A DNA stretch of 32,607 nt from Synechococcus sp. UW140 (GTDB taxonomy: Bacteria > Cyanobacteriota > Cyanobacteriia > PCC-6307 > Cyanobiaceae): positions 1-32,607 of the forward strand of contig CAMAVE010000014.1 of NCBI GenBank assembly GCA_945861595.1. Reading direction: 5' to 3'. The notes under the pieces were generated by a model. That model saw nothing but the letters and a program-made list of their open reading frames with translations. It made no database searches and was not told the DNA's origin. This document shows positions 25,332 through 32,607 of this stretch, piece by piece (position 1 is the first letter of the stretch; each line of letters begins with the position of its first letter). Position numbers and translations under genes: made by a program.

Positions 25332-25814
25332 GCGATCGAAGCGCTGCTTGACGCGAGTGGCCTTGCCCACCCGGTCGCGCAGATAAAAGAGCTTCGCTCG
25401 CCGCACCTTACCGCGCCGCTCCACCTTGATGGAAGCGACCTGGGGGCTGTGCAGCATGAAGACACGCTCCACGCCGACCCCTTGGAAGATGCGACGCACG
25501 GTGATGGTCTCATGGAGACCGCCGTGGCGCTTGGCGATCACCACACCCTCGTAGGGCTGGATGCGTTCCTTGTTGCCTTCACTGATGCGAACGCCCACGC
25601 GAACGGTGTCGCCCACGTAGATCTCGGGCAGATCGCTCTTGAGCTGATCGGCTTCGAAGGCCCGAATCAGGTCCTGGGCGCTGAGTTTGCCCGTGGTGGC
25701 CTTAACAGGCTCCAGGGTTGCCACCGCAGGGGTGCTGGTCTCCAAGCTGGTCTCCACCGTGGTGGCCTCCGTCTCGCTGGTCATGTCATTGATCTCGTTG
25801 GATTCCGCTGCCAT
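25329..25814 (-). CDS. rplS: Ribosomal protein L19
   Basis: Large-subunit protein at the 30S-50S interface. From the chosen start it has 161 residues. Residues 45-161 are the L19 fold, with [28 protein letters not shown], then [13 protein letters not shown] and the basic end [19 protein letters not shown]. The first ~44 residues are a Thr/Glu/Ala-rich extension not found in E. coli L19 (115 residues), as seen in some cyanobacteria. ATG 25814 is preferred over ATG 25784 because GGAG lies five bases upstream of it. The frame stays open to 25847. Confidence 0.95.
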   Translation of the reverse strand: MAAESNEINDMTSETEATTVETSLETSTPAVATLEPVKATTGKLSAQDLIRAFEADQLKSDLPEIYVGDTVRVGVRISEGNKERIQPYEGVVIAKRHGGLHETITVRRIFQGVGVERVFMLHSPQVASIKVERRGKVRRAKLFYLRDRVGKATRVKQRFDR

Positions 25815-25856
25815 CCCAGCTCCGAAAGACGCCTGGCCAAACAACAAGTGTACCGC

Positions 25857-26234
25857 TCAGGCTGACCCATCTAGGCCGGCTGGTGGGCCCGCTTCGCCTG
25901 GCCCGCCAAGATCGCCTGGCCGGCCAGGCCGGTGACCCTGACGCCAGCGTTGTAGCACCAGGGTGCCCCCCGAGATCAGCATCCAGAGCAGGCCCAGTCC
26001 GTTGAGCAAGACATAGAAAGGTTCCAGGTGCGTGCCGAGCCATTCGCCCTCATGCAGCACCATCAAAACGTGCAGTTGGTCGCGGCCCAGGCCAGCCCAG
26101 TCCTTGAGCAGGCGGTAGGCCATGCCGCTACAAACCGTGATCACCAAAGGCGCCAGCAAAAAGGGTGCCACCGCCCCATGGAGCCGGCGGAGCTGCTGGA
26201 ACCTCTGTGGCGTCAGCCCAGGCAACGGCATCAC
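25857..26234 (-). CDS. PepSY-type transmembrane protein
   Basis: Protein of 125 residues with two hydrophobic segments (about 21-42 and 75-94). The QLRRLHGAVAPFLLAPLVITVCSGMAYRLL start resembles the first helix of PepSY-associated membrane proteins, which often take part in iron or heme redox handling. It is much shorter than full PepSY proteins and lacks most of the periplasmic part. The last ~27 residues are Gly/Pro-rich and low-complexity. It precedes rplS by about 42 bases on the same strand. Family call is tentative. Confidence 0.55.
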   Translation of the reverse strand: MMPLPGLTPQRFQQLRRLHGAVAPFLLAPLVITVCSGMAYRLLKDWAGLGRDQLHVLMVLHEGEWLGTHLEPFYVLLNGLGLLWMLISGGTLVLQRWRQGHRPGRPGDLGGPGEAGPPAGLDGSA

Positions 26235-26306
26235 GGGGCGGGCACCGGCCGTACAACAGGGGGTCGTCCTCCCGTTCTACCTTGACAATCGGCCCTGGAC
26301 CTTTCG

Positions 26307-27185
26307 ATGAATCTATTTGCTGATCTGCTGGCCACCACCAACCGTCAAGCGGCCGCCAGCCCGTCAGCAGCGGCCCAGACTGCCGCTACCCAGACCGGAC
26401 CCCGCATCCAGAAGGGACGCCGGGGGGTGGAAATCAAGTCAGCGCGCGAAATCGCGATCATGCGCAAGGCCAGCCGGATCGTGGCCACCGTGCTGAGGGA
26501 GATCAGCGAGCTCGCCGCACCGGGCATGACCACCGCCGACCTGGATCGCCACGCGGAGAAGCGGATCCGGGAGATGGGAGCCACCCCCAGCTTTAAGGGC
26601 TACCACGGCTTTCCCGCCAGCATCTGCGCCTCGATCAACCATGAGGTCGTCCATGGCATCCCCAGCAGCAAACGGGTGATCCGTGCTGGCGACCTGGTCA
26701 AGATCGACACGGGTGCCTACTTCGAGGGCTACCACGGCGATAGCTGCATCAGCCTCTGTGTGGGCGAGGGGGCCAGCGAGGAAGCCCAGCGGCTCACCCG
26801 GGTGGCCCAGGAATCGCTCATGAAGGGTCTGGCCCGCATCAAGGCGGGCAACAGCCTGCTGGATATCGCTGGCGCCGTTCAGGACCACGTCGAGGCCCAT
26901 GGCTATGCGGTGGTGGAGGACTACACCGGCCATGGCGTCGGTCGCAACCTGCATGAGGAACCCTCGGTGTTCAACTTCCGCACCCGGGACCTGCCCAACA
27001 TGACCCTGCGGGCCGGCATGACCCTGGCGGTGGAGCCGATCCTCAATGCCGGCAGCAAGGCCTGCCGCACCCTCAAGGACCGCTGGACCGTGGTCACGGA
27101 GGACGGCAGCCTTTCGGCCCAGTGGGAACACACCATCGCCGTGACCAGTGATGGTTGCGAAATCCTTACCGACCGGGACTTCTAG
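26307..27185 (+). CDS. map: Methionine aminopeptidase, type I
   Basis: Removes the initiator Met from nascent proteins. Of 292 residues, the pita-bread fold occupies about 42-290. The five metal ligands are visible in order: Asp in KIDTGAYF and Asp in YHGDSC, His in TGHGVGR, Glu in AVEPIL and Glu in QWEHTIAV. The substrate His of the NHEVVHGIP motif is also present. An Ala/Thr/Gln-rich N-terminal extension of about 40 residues precedes the catalytic domain; E. coli Map (264 residues) lacks it. The gene converges on the SDR gene, and the two stop codons overlap within the four bases CTAG (27182-27185). Confidence 0.96.
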   Translation: MNLFADLLATTNRQAAASPSAAAQTAATQTGPRIQKGRRGVEIKSAREIAIMRKASRIVATVLREISELAAPGMTTADLDRHAEKRIREMGATPSFKGYHGFPASICASINHEVVHGIPSSKRVIRAGDLVKIDTGAYFEGYHGDSCISLCVGEGASEEAQRLTRVAQESLMKGLARIKAGNSLLDIAGAVQDHVEAHGYAVVEDYTGHGVGRNLHEEPSVFNFRTRDLPNMTLRAGMTLAVEPILNAGSKACRTLKDRWTVVTEDGSLSAQWEHTIAVTSDGCEILTDRDF

Positions 27186-27976
27186 GTCGATGGGGTTGGG
27201 GCTTCGGAGCTTGAGCTTGGCCGGCTGAAGAGGCCCAGGTAGGTCCAGCGGGCCAACACCACGAAGGGGAACAGGACATAGGTGAGCGGATTGGGGGTGA
27301 CGATGATCAGTCCCCAATCCCATGCGGCCAGCCGCAGCACGGCCTGGGCCACAAAGGCAGCGCCCATGAGCCCAATCGGATTGAGATTGGAGCGGAAGGG
27401 CCCCAGCACCAGGCGGCGAATCCGCAGCTCAGGCCCGGCTAGATCCAGGGCCCTGAGGCTGACCAGCTGGCCCACAAGCCGCTTGCTGATCTCATAAAGG
27501 GGGCTTACGGCCGGCAGGATTTCGGCCTCAGACGTGTTGATCCACACTTCCCGGCAGGGCTGGGGCCCCTTGGCTGGCTGGGCAGAAGGGCTGCTTGGCT
27601 GGGCCGCCGCAAAAAGCTCGAGCAGACGCAAGCAGCTCAGGGCATTCACCTCCAGAGAGCGCTCCAGGCCGGTGGCGCTGCGATCGCCATGGAGATTGAT
27701 CCCATGGTTAATCACCAAGATGTCGACGTGACTAAACAGCTCCCTGAGGTCAGCTTCATGGCCGCAGCTCCAGGTGACCTGCTCCAGGGCGATGGGGGTG
27801 CCGTCCGAGCTGCCCAGCTCCAGGGGCTCAACCCTGGTGGTTAGGGCCACCAGGCTGGCACCGCAGCCATGGAAGGCCCGCAGCAACGCCAGCCCCAGGC
27901 TGCCACTGGCGCCGGTGATGGCAACGCGACGGCCCGCGAAGGCCCTGCTGCGCCCAGGGTCCATCGGGTTCTCCAT
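27182..27976 (-). CDS. SDR-like NAD(P)-binding protein with C-terminal membrane segment
   Basis: Short-chain-dehydrogenase-like protein of 264 residues. It has [12 protein letters not shown] at the nucleotide site, NHGIN in place of the usual NNAG, and a Tyr-x3-Lys (YEISK) that keeps the catalytic pair. Near residues 205-245 there are hydrophobic stretches ([21 protein letters not shown], then [19 protein letters not shown]), suggesting membrane association. The substrate is unknown. The frame is open up to 28141. The ATG at 27976 is chosen because a perfect GGAGG (27989-27985) lies eight bases upstream; ATG 27994 lacks this. The gene is divergent from the next unknown gene, whose start is 50 bases away. 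Confidence 0.75.
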   Translation of the reverse strand: MENPMDPGRSRAFAGRRVAITGASGSLGLALLRAFHGCGASLVALTTRVEPLELGSSDGTPIALEQVTWSCGHEADLRELFSHVDILVINHGINLHGDRSATGLERSLEVNALSCLRLLELFAAAQPSSPSAQPAKGPQPCREVWINTSEAEILPAVSPLYEISKRLVGQLVSLRALDLAGPELRIRRLVLGPFRSNLNPIGLMGAAFVAQAVLRLAAWDWGLIIVTPNPLTYVLFPFVVLARWTYLGLFSRPSSSSEAPTPST

Positions 27977-27984
27977 CGAATCAA

Positions 27985-27989
27985 CCTCC
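27985..27989 (-). promoter_or_regulatory. Shine-Dalgarno GGAGG that fixes the SDR start
   Basis: GGAGG on the minus strand, followed by an eight-base spacer to the ATG at 27976. It is one of the few strong ribosome-binding sites in the window and rules out reading the longer open frame as coding. Confidence 0.7.
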
Positions 27990-28026
27990 AGCATGCGCCA
28001 TCCTGGAACACCTTCCATTGCACCCC

Positions 28027-28572
28027 ATGCAGACGGTTCTGAAGGATCGCGACGCCATGGTTGCCCTTTATGCCCCCTATTGCGAAGGCTGTGAGCGGCC
28101 CGAACTGCTGGACCTAGCCCTCGAAAAACTGTTAACCACAAGACTCATCGGCAGTCGCCGGCTCAAGCCCGATGGCAGTCACCCCTTTGAACTCACCTGG
28201 CAGCCCGGAGAATCGCCCCAGGAGTTATGCCAGTGTCAGCTGAGCTTTCCCCAGATCCGGGAGGTGAACTATCAATTTTCCGTGCCCACCGCCCAGCTGG
28301 TGCTGTGGCTGATGAAAATCTTGGAATCTGCTCCGGCCGCTCCTGCACCAGGGCTGCCGCCCCTCCACCTGGCAGCCCCGCCCCTGCCCGCTCCAGGACT
28401 AGGCCTACGCACTCCCTCCCTGCCCTTACCTCCGCTGCCCTTTGGGGCCAAAGGGCTGCAGGGGGGGGGCCTTGCCATGGGGGCGGCCGGAGCCGGTGCC
28501 CCTCCCGATTTGCCCCAGAGTTTTTGGTGCTGGTTGCTCGTGGGCCACTTGCCGCCCGAGGGATCGGCCTAG
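28027..28572 (+). CDS. Unknown protein with Pro-rich C-terminal half
   Basis: I do not recognise this 181-residue protein. Residues 1-95 look folded: LYAPYCEGCERPELLDLALEKL holds a C-x2-C, followed by charged beta-like segments (FELTWQPGESPQELCQCQLSFPQIREVNYQF). Residues 100-160 are Pro/Leu/Ala/Gly-rich and probably disordered, including an LPPLHLAAPPLPAPG-type stretch. The C-terminus is hydrophobic (FWCWLLVGHLPP). An in-frame TTG at 28018 is also possible. It starts 50 bases from the divergent SDR gene and ends 36 bases before the DRTGG gene, so it may share a transcript with the latter. A run of nine G at about 28460-28468 lies inside the Pro-rich part and could be prone to slippage. Confidence 0.6.
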   Translation: MQTVLKDRDAMVALYAPYCEGCERPELLDLALEKLLTTRLIGSRRLKPDGSHPFELTWQPGESPQELCQCQLSFPQIREVNYQFSVPTAQLVLWLMKILESAPAAPAPGLPPLHLAAPPLPAPGLGLRTPSLPLPPLPFGAKGLQGGGLAMGAAGAGAPPDLPQSFWCWLLVGHLPPEGSA

Positions 28573-28608
28573 ATTCGCGCCACCGCAGCTGCGCCCGGGG
28601 CAACCGCC

Positions 28609-29796
28609 ATGCCTTCGACCAGGGTTTCCCCTTCCCCAACCGACGCAACCGAGCTGGGATCGGTATTGCTGGTGGGTTCATGCGAACCCTTCAGCGGCAA
28701 ATCAGCCCTTGTCCTTGGCCTGGCCCGCCACCTCATGAACAAGGGGGCCCAGATCCGCTTCGGCAAACCGCTCGGCACCAGTGACGAGGCCGAGCGCAAG
28801 GCGGCCGGCCCGGATTCCGATCCCAGCAGGGCCCCCATGGCCGAAACCGCCCCAACGGGTGCGTTGGTGCTGGATGCGGACGTTCGCTTTGTGGGCGACA
28901 TCTTGGGACTCAGCCCCGAACAGCTGCTGCCCTCCCTGCACCTCTCCGATCCGAGCACGGCCCGGGAGCGGCTGCTCTCCGGCGACCTTGATGCGGGCCT
29001 GGGCCTGGCCAAGTTGCAGGACCAGCTGGGCAGTGGTCTCCATCAGATCACCTTGCTGGAGTCCGCGGGCAGCCTCTCGGAAGGACTGCTTTACGGCCTG
29101 AGCCTGCCCCAGCTGGCCCTCCAACTTCAGGCCCCCGTGGTGCTGGTGCACCCATGGACCGATGCCCGGAGTGTCGATCCCCTGCTGGAGGCCTTCGGCC
29201 AACTCGGTTCCCTGTTGGCGGGGGTGGTGCTCAATGGGGTTGCCCCCGAGGCCGTGGCCGGCCTGCTCGAGGCCGAGGTGCCCGCCCTGGAGCGGCTGGG
29301 AATCCCCGTGTTGGGAGTCATGCCCCGCAGCCCCTTGCTGCGCAGCGTCACGGTGGAGGAGCTAGCCCGGCGCCTGGAGGCCCGGGTGCTCTGTTGCCGG
29401 GAGCGGCTCGATCTGCTTGTGGAAACCCTCAGCATCGGCGCCATGAATGTCAACTCGGCCATGGAGTTCTTCCGGCGGCGTCGCAACATGGCCGTGGTGA
29501 CGGGGGCGGACCGCACCGACATCCAACTGGCGGCCCTGGAGGCTTCCACCCAGTGCCTGATCCTCACCGGCGCCGGCGAACCCCTGCCCCAGCTGATCTC
29601 CCGCGCCGAAGAACTCGACGTGCCCTTGCTCAAGGTGGACCATGACACCCTGACCACGGTCGAAGTGATCGAGAGAACCTTTGGCCACGTGCGCCTGAAC
29701 GAAGCGGTGAAGGCCACCTATGCCTTCCGCCTTGTGGAGGAACACTGCCAGTTCGATCGCCTCGATGCCCGCCTGCGCTTGCCGGTTCCGGCCTGA
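28609..29796 (+). CDS. P-loop/DRTGG 'phosphotransacetylase family' protein
   Basis: Protein of 395 residues. The N-terminal BioD-like P-loop domain (about 17-245) has GSCEPFSGKSAL as Walker A. The C-terminal DRTGG domain (about 250-360) runs LDLLVETLSIGAMNVNSAMEFF and then NMAVVTGADRTDIQLAALE. The same two domains form the N-terminal part of long-form Pta proteins, but the acetyl/butyryl-transferase domain is absent. It is therefore unlikely to be a phosphotransacetylase despite the common label, and is more probably regulatory or nucleotide-binding. The next gene is 70 bases downstream on the same strand. Confidence 0.85.
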   Translation: MPSTRVSPSPTDATELGSVLLVGSCEPFSGKSALVLGLARHLMNKGAQIRFGKPLGTSDEAERKAAGPDSDPSRAPMAETAPTGALVLDADVRFVGDILGLSPEQLLPSLHLSDPSTARERLLSGDLDAGLGLAKLQDQLGSGLHQITLLESAGSLSEGLLYGLSLPQLALQLQAPVVLVHPWTDARSVDPLLEAFGQLGSLLAGVVLNGVAPEAVAGLLEAEVPALERLGIPVLGVMPRSPLLRSVTVEELARRLEARVLCCRERLDLLVETLSIGAMNVNSAMEFFRRRRNMAVVTGADRTDIQLAALEASTQCLILTGAGEPLPQLISRAEELDVPLLKVDHDTLTTVEVIERTFGHVRLNEAVKATYAFRLVEEHCQFDRLDARLRLPVPA

Positions 29797-29866
29797 AGAA
29801 AGCCGTTAACTCGCAGCATGGCGCCTTCGACACTGCTAGTTTCACAATGCAATTAGAGGGCGATTG

Positions 29867-30379
29867 GTGACCCGGTCCCTAGATCTTCCCGCCCTGGACC
29901 GTATCGACACCCTGGCTCAGGAGCTGGCCTTGCTCCAGGATCGGGGCAAGCGCCGCATCGCCATCCTGGGTAGTCGCCATGTGCCCGTAGTGTCCGTGCA
30001 TCTGGTGGAGTTGGTGGCCCGCTCCCTGGCCCAGGAAGGTCACAGCTTGATCACCTCCGGCGCCCTGGGCGTGAATTCGGCCGTGATTCGCAGTGTGCTG
30101 GATGTAGATCCTGCCCGCCTCACCGTGTTGCTCCCCCAGAGCCTCGATCGTCAGCCAACCGAATCCCGCGAGCAATTGGAGCGGGTGCTGAACTTGGTGG
30201 AGAAACCGGAGCACGACGAACTGCCCCTGCCCATGGCCAGCAGCCTCTGCAACCAAGAAATCATCAGCCGTTGTGACCAGCTGATCTGCTACGCCTTCCA
30301 TGACAGTGAAACCCTGCTGGCCAGTTGCCGCATCGCCGAAGACATGGGCAAGGTGGTCAGCTTGATGTTCTTCGACTGA
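29867..30379 (+). CDS. DprA/LOG-like Rossmann protein
   Basis: About 170 residues forming a single Rossmann-like domain. RRIAILGSRHVPVVSVHLVELV (about 30-50), SLITSGALGVNSAVIRSVL (about 58-76) and a late CDQLICYAFHDSETLLASC match the DprA/SLOG superfamily, which in DprA binds single-stranded DNA and loads RecA. This short form lacks the SAM and winged-helix parts of true DprA and is commonly annotated as a 'DNA recombination-mediator protein A' in cyanobacteria. Its actual ligand is unknown. The GTG at 29867 is preferred over the TTG at 29864 because AGAGGG (29855-29860) lies six bases upstream. Confidence 0.75.
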   Translation: MTRSLDLPALDRIDTLAQELALLQDRGKRRIAILGSRHVPVVSVHLVELVARSLAQEGHSLITSGALGVNSAVIRSVLDVDPARLTVLLPQSLDRQPTESREQLERVLNLVEKPEHDELPLPMASSLCNQEIISRCDQLICYAFHDSETLLASCRIAEDMGKVVSLMFFD

Positions 30380-30403
30380 GACCAGGTTTGTTCTTTTAGC
30401 GGC

Positions 30404-30757
30404 TCATCCCAAGCGGCCCAAACCCATCCTGAGCTCAGCGCCTAAACCCTGATCCATAAGCTCCAGCGCTGGGCCCATGGCGACAAAGCACTTGCAGGGG
30501 GTCCCCTCCCGGCCCATGGTGGCGCGCTGGCCGATGGTCAGGCCCTGGGCCGAATCCAAATGGACCTCCGCCCAACGCTGACCTTGCCAGCGCACCCGAC
30601 CCAGGCATTGCGCATCAAAGGCTGCCATCACTTCAGCCTGGTCGGCCGACGCCGCCACCCAACTGGCCCAGGCGATCGAGACCCATCTAGCGGCAGCCGA
30701 AAGCCTGAGACTGTTGCTGGCCAAGGACTGGATCGCCATGGGCGAACAGCTCCTCAC
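30404..30757 (-). CDS. Unknown protein coupled to the MAPEG gene
   Basis: Protein of 117 residues that I cannot assign with confidence. The N-terminal half has a moderately hydrophobic Ala/Ser/Trp stretch (about 18-38). The second half (GRVRWQGQRWAEVHL, then GLTIGQRATMGREGTPCKCFV) is loosely like the OB-fold end of NfeD-type proteins, but this is only a resemblance. The case for a real gene is its GTG start, which overlaps the stop of the upstream MAPEG gene in a four-base GTGA, a common sign of translational coupling. An ATG at 30739 is an alternative start. It converges on the DprA-like gene, ending 24 bases away. Confidence 0.5.
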   Translation of the reverse strand: MRSCSPMAIQSLASNSLRLSAAARWVSIAWASWVAASADQAEVMAAFDAQCLGRVRWQGQRWAEVHLDSAQGLTIGQRATMGREGTPCKCFVAMGPALELMDQGLGAELRMGLGRLG

Positions 30758-31209
30758 CCCGCCACTACGGCCACCAACCCTGCCCCGTAAAGCAGGGCAC
30801 TGCAGAACAACGCTGAAGCCCAGCAGAGGGAGCGCAGCAGCGGCTTATTGACCACGTAGGCGCCGATGTAGACGAGCCTCAGCAGGGGATGGGCCAGGGC
30901 AACCGCTGCGGTCCAGGGAGCCGTAGCCCCCACCAGCAGGCAGAGCAGGACCGCCGGGGCATGGAGCACGAAGGCTTCGAAGCAATTTTGATGGGCCCAA
31001 CTGGCCCGCTGGCCCCAGGCGGGCAATCGCTCAAACATCGCCCGGGGGGCGGCGATGTCGGCCATCGTGAAATTGGACTGGGAGCGGGCCGCTCCCAGGG
31101 GCACGATGCTGGCCACCAGGACCCCAGCGGCCAGCACCAGGGACCAAGCCAAGGGTTCCGAGGTCGCAGAAGCCAACCCGGCCGTCGGCGCGAAAGCAAA
31201 GGGGAGCAA
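30754..31209 (-). CDS. MAPEG-family membrane protein
   Basis: Four-helix membrane protein of 151 residues with segments at about 19-41, 77-95, 97-115 and 125-149, the size and layout of MAPEG proteins (microsomal glutathione transferase and leukotriene synthase relatives). The family stretch RAMFERLPAWGQRASWAHQNCFEAFVLHAPAVL is present, with the conserved Asn-x3-Glu (NCFE) used in glutathione binding. The reaction is not known for cyanobacterial members. The frame begins with a TTG at 31209; no better start keeps the first helix, and no Shine-Dalgarno sequence is visible, so the exact start is uncertain. It overlaps the downstream unknown gene by four bases. Confidence 0.75.
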   Translation of the reverse strand: MLPFAFAPTAGLASATSEPLAWSLVLAAGVLVASIVPLGAARSQSNFTMADIAAPRAMFERLPAWGQRASWAHQNCFEAFVLHAPAVLLCLLVGATAPWTAAVALAHPLLRLVYIGAYVVNKPLLRSLCWASALFCSALLYGAGLVAVVAG

Positions 31210-31370
31210 GGCGAAGCAAGCGGCTGACTCTTTCTAAGTGGCCGATGGTGAAACCCTGTTGGAAGCGAGCCGGCTCGCGCAGAATCCAGTGGTGCCAGAG
31301 GCTGGCCCACCCACCCATCGGCAACGCTTGCCCTAGGGCCGCGAACGATAAGCAACGCTGTGCTGCCCCG

Positions 31371-31419
31371 TTTTCCCCGGCTGTCCTTGGTTTTCCCCAG
31401 AAAAGCAAAGCTTTTCCCC
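31371..31419. repeat. Three phased TTTTCCCC boxes in a 450-base gene-free stretch
   Basis: TTTTCCCC occurs at 31371, 31391 and 31412, steps of 20 and 21 bases or about two helix turns. Between the last two lies a small perfect hairpin (AAAAGC-AAA-GCTTTT, 31400-31414). The surrounding stretch 31210-31660 holds no convincing gene. It also contains the 12-base palindromic core TTGCCCTAGGGC at 31328-31339. Confidence 0.5.
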
Positions 31420-31660
31420 CAGGGCCCCAGCCGAGACCCCGCCAGGGCTGATGGCCGGCGCCAATCCCTGGGGAATGGCCCCCTTCCCCTTGACGGCCAT
31501 GGGCCCATGCCCTCGCTAGGGACCTGGCAAAGCCGCCGGCATCCCAAGGCCAAGTGGCTGGCAAATTCGCAGCTGTTGTCCCACGGGTCCAGGAGCCCAG
31601 GGGGCGCTTGCACGGCAAGGGATGGTTGGGGGGTCTAAGGCCTTCGGGCAGTCAGAACGC

Positions 31661-31903
31661 ATGAGCCAAATCCCCGACTACGCGCCCCGCAGTGTCTCGA
31701 TTGAGAATCAGTTTCCCGAGGACCTGTTCGACGCCATGCGGGAGTTCGTGCGGGTGCATCCCCAATGGGACCAATACCGGCTGATGCAGGCAGCCCTGGC
31801 CGGCTTCCTGTTCCAGCAAGGCTGCCAAGACCGGGCCGTGGCCAGGCACTACCTGGACGGCCTCTTCCAGAAGGAAGGCAGTCCCCAGGGACGGCCCGGT
31901 TGA
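31661..31903 (+). CDS. DUF2811 protein
   Basis: Soluble protein of 80 residues from the ATG at 31661 (MSQIPDYAPRSVSIENQ). The pattern VSIENQFPEDLFDAMREFVRVHPQWDQYRLMQAALAGFLFQQG is the DUF2811 family, which is largely confined to cyanobacteria and has no known function. The sequence is mostly helical by inspection, with an amphipathic central helix. The frame is open further upstream to 31622, but family members begin near the chosen Met. It lies 54 bases upstream of the last gene on the same strand. Confidence 0.85.
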   Translation: MSQIPDYAPRSVSIENQFPEDLFDAMREFVRVHPQWDQYRLMQAALAGFLFQQGCQDRAVARHYLDGLFQKEGSPQGRPG

Positions 31904-31957
31904 GCAACGGCCCTGCCGCCAAGCCGATCGGCTGCTTAGAACGGTCACTGATCAACG

Positions 31958-32607
31958 ATGAAGAGCATGCTCCTGGCGGTCAGCGGTGCCTCCGGCAAAA
32001 CGGGCTGGCGGGTCGTTCAGGAGGCCCTGGCCCAGGGCCATCAAGTGCGGGCCCTGCTGCGTCCAGGCTCCGCGGTTCCCCCTGGTCTGGAAGGAGCCGA
32101 GCTGGTGCGCCTGGAGCTGGGGGATGGCCCAACCCTGGAGAAGGCCCTCGACGGCTGTCAGGCCCTGGTGATCGCCACGGGAGCCAGGCCGGGAATCGAT
32201 CTCACGACGCCCCTGCGGGTTGATGCCTGGGCCGTGGGCAACCAGATCCGAGCCTGCGAAGCCGTCGGCGTGAACCGGGTGCTTTTGGTGAGCTCCCTCT
32301 GCGCAGGCCGGTGGTGCCATGCCCTCAACCTCTTTGGCCTGATCCTGGTGGTGAAGCGCCTGGGCGAACGGGCCCTTGAGCGCAGCAGCCTGGATTGGAC
32401 GATCATCCGCCCGGGCGGCCTGGGCGAATCCGAATCCGATCTTGAGCAGGAGAGCGTCCACTATTCCCAGCCCGACCACCAACAGGACGGCCGCATTCCG
32501 CGCCGGCTGGTGGCCCAGGTGTGCCTCGAGGCCCTGGCCACGCCCCTGAGCCAGAAGCGGATCATCGAGATCACCAGCACGCCTGCCATTGAATCCAGCC
32601 CTGGCTC
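31958..32607 (+). CDS. NAD(P)-binding atypical SDR, 3' end outside window
   Basis: The 216 visible codons begin MKSMLLAVSGASGKTGWRVV. The Gly-rich motif GASGKTG at residues 9-15 is that of atypical (NmrA/epimerase-like) short-chain dehydrogenases. RVLLVSSLCAG and LDWTIIRPGGLGE follow in the expected order. Instead of the classical Tyr-x3-Lys there is a Lys (VVKRLGERALERSSLDWT), as in the complex-I-assembly and divinyl-reductase-like members found in cyanobacteria. The frame stays open to the window end, so the C-terminus is missing; typical members are 220-330 residues, so little may be lost. The substrate is unknown. Confidence 0.85.
   Translation, partial: MKSMLLAVSGASGKTGWRVVQEALAQGHQVRALLRPGSAVPPGLEGAELVRLELGDGPTLEKALDGCQALVIATGARPGIDLTTPLRVDAWAVGNQIRACEAVGVNRVLLVSSLCAGRWCHALNLFGLILVVKRLGERALERSSLDWTIIRPGGLGESESDLEQESVHYSQPDHQQDGRIPRRLVAQVCLEALATPLSQKRIIEITSTPAIESSPG

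Noticed and set aside
30879-31618. Two long minus-strand frames over the MAPEG gene and the gene-free stretch
   Set aside because: Composition is low-complexity Gly/Trp/Pro/Arg and one overlaps the MAPEG gene in another frame. There is no motif or ribosome-binding site.
31210-31660. 6S RNA, SRP RNA or tmRNA in the long gap
   Set aside because: Neither strand shows the conserved cores I would recognise for these RNAs. The interval is left as gene-free with unexplained repeats.
1-32607. CRISPR array, insertion sequence or prophage
   Set aside because: No regularly spaced long direct repeats, transposase, integrase or phage structural gene was seen, and neither tRNA is flanked by an integrase.

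Overview
The window looks like chromosomal DNA of a picocyanobacterium (freshwater Synechococcus/Cyanobium type). The core genes are GC-rich and tightly packed. Cyanobacterium-specific families are present: a CuA-less alternative respiratory oxidase, a DUF2811 protein, a DRTGG 'phosphotransacetylase family' P-loop protein and a small Rossmann protein of the DprA-like type. The species assignment is inference; no rRNA is present.

Region 1 (1-6472, + strand): the C-terminal part of a type II NADH dehydrogenase, an OprB-like porin, a DMT/EamA transporter, a two-module VOC protein, an SDR closely resembling glucose 1-dehydrogenase and a DoxX membrane protein. Region 2 (6487-16807, - strand): a nearly gapless block that reads, in transcription order, DUF2231 - DUF2231 - ctaC - ctaD - ctaE - GMC oxidoreductase - GH63-like glucosidase - GMC oxidoreductase. 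CtaC has lost the CuA ligands except one His, and CtaD has the Y-S-H-P-A-V-Y form of helix VI. This is therefore an ARTO-type terminal oxidase rather than the classical cytochrome c oxidase. The last GMC protein carries a Cys cluster (CC-x4-C) like that of Fe-S-containing FAD glucose dehydrogenases. The GMC next to ctaE has lost both catalytic residues. Together with the porin, the glucose-dehydrogenase-like SDR, NDH-2 and DoxX, this suggests a sugar-uptake and sugar-oxidation island wired to a terminal oxidase. This is the most interesting system in the window. Parts of it, notably the transporter and glucosidase genes, are clearly lower in GC than the core.

Region 3 (16947-24578): a DUF308/HdeD membrane protein, a beta-carbonic anhydrase preceded by a perfect 14-bp palindrome, DNA polymerase I with all three domains intact, a small conserved protein, an NhaP-type antiporter and glutamyl-tRNA synthetase.

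Region 4 (24619-26234, - strand): tRNA-Asp with two tandem hairpins directly at its 5' end, a small SH3/KOW-like protein, tRNA-Trp, ribosomal protein L19 and a PepSY-type membrane protein.

Region 5 (26307-32607): methionine aminopeptidase and an SDR whose stop codons overlap in a CTAG, a Pro-rich unknown protein, the DRTGG protein, the DprA-like protein, a GTGA-overlapped pair (MAPEG and an unknown protein), a 450-bp gene-free stretch with three phased TTTTCCCC boxes, a DUF2811 protein and a 3'-truncated NAD(P)-binding protein. No rRNA, CRISPR array, insertion sequence or phage gene was seen.
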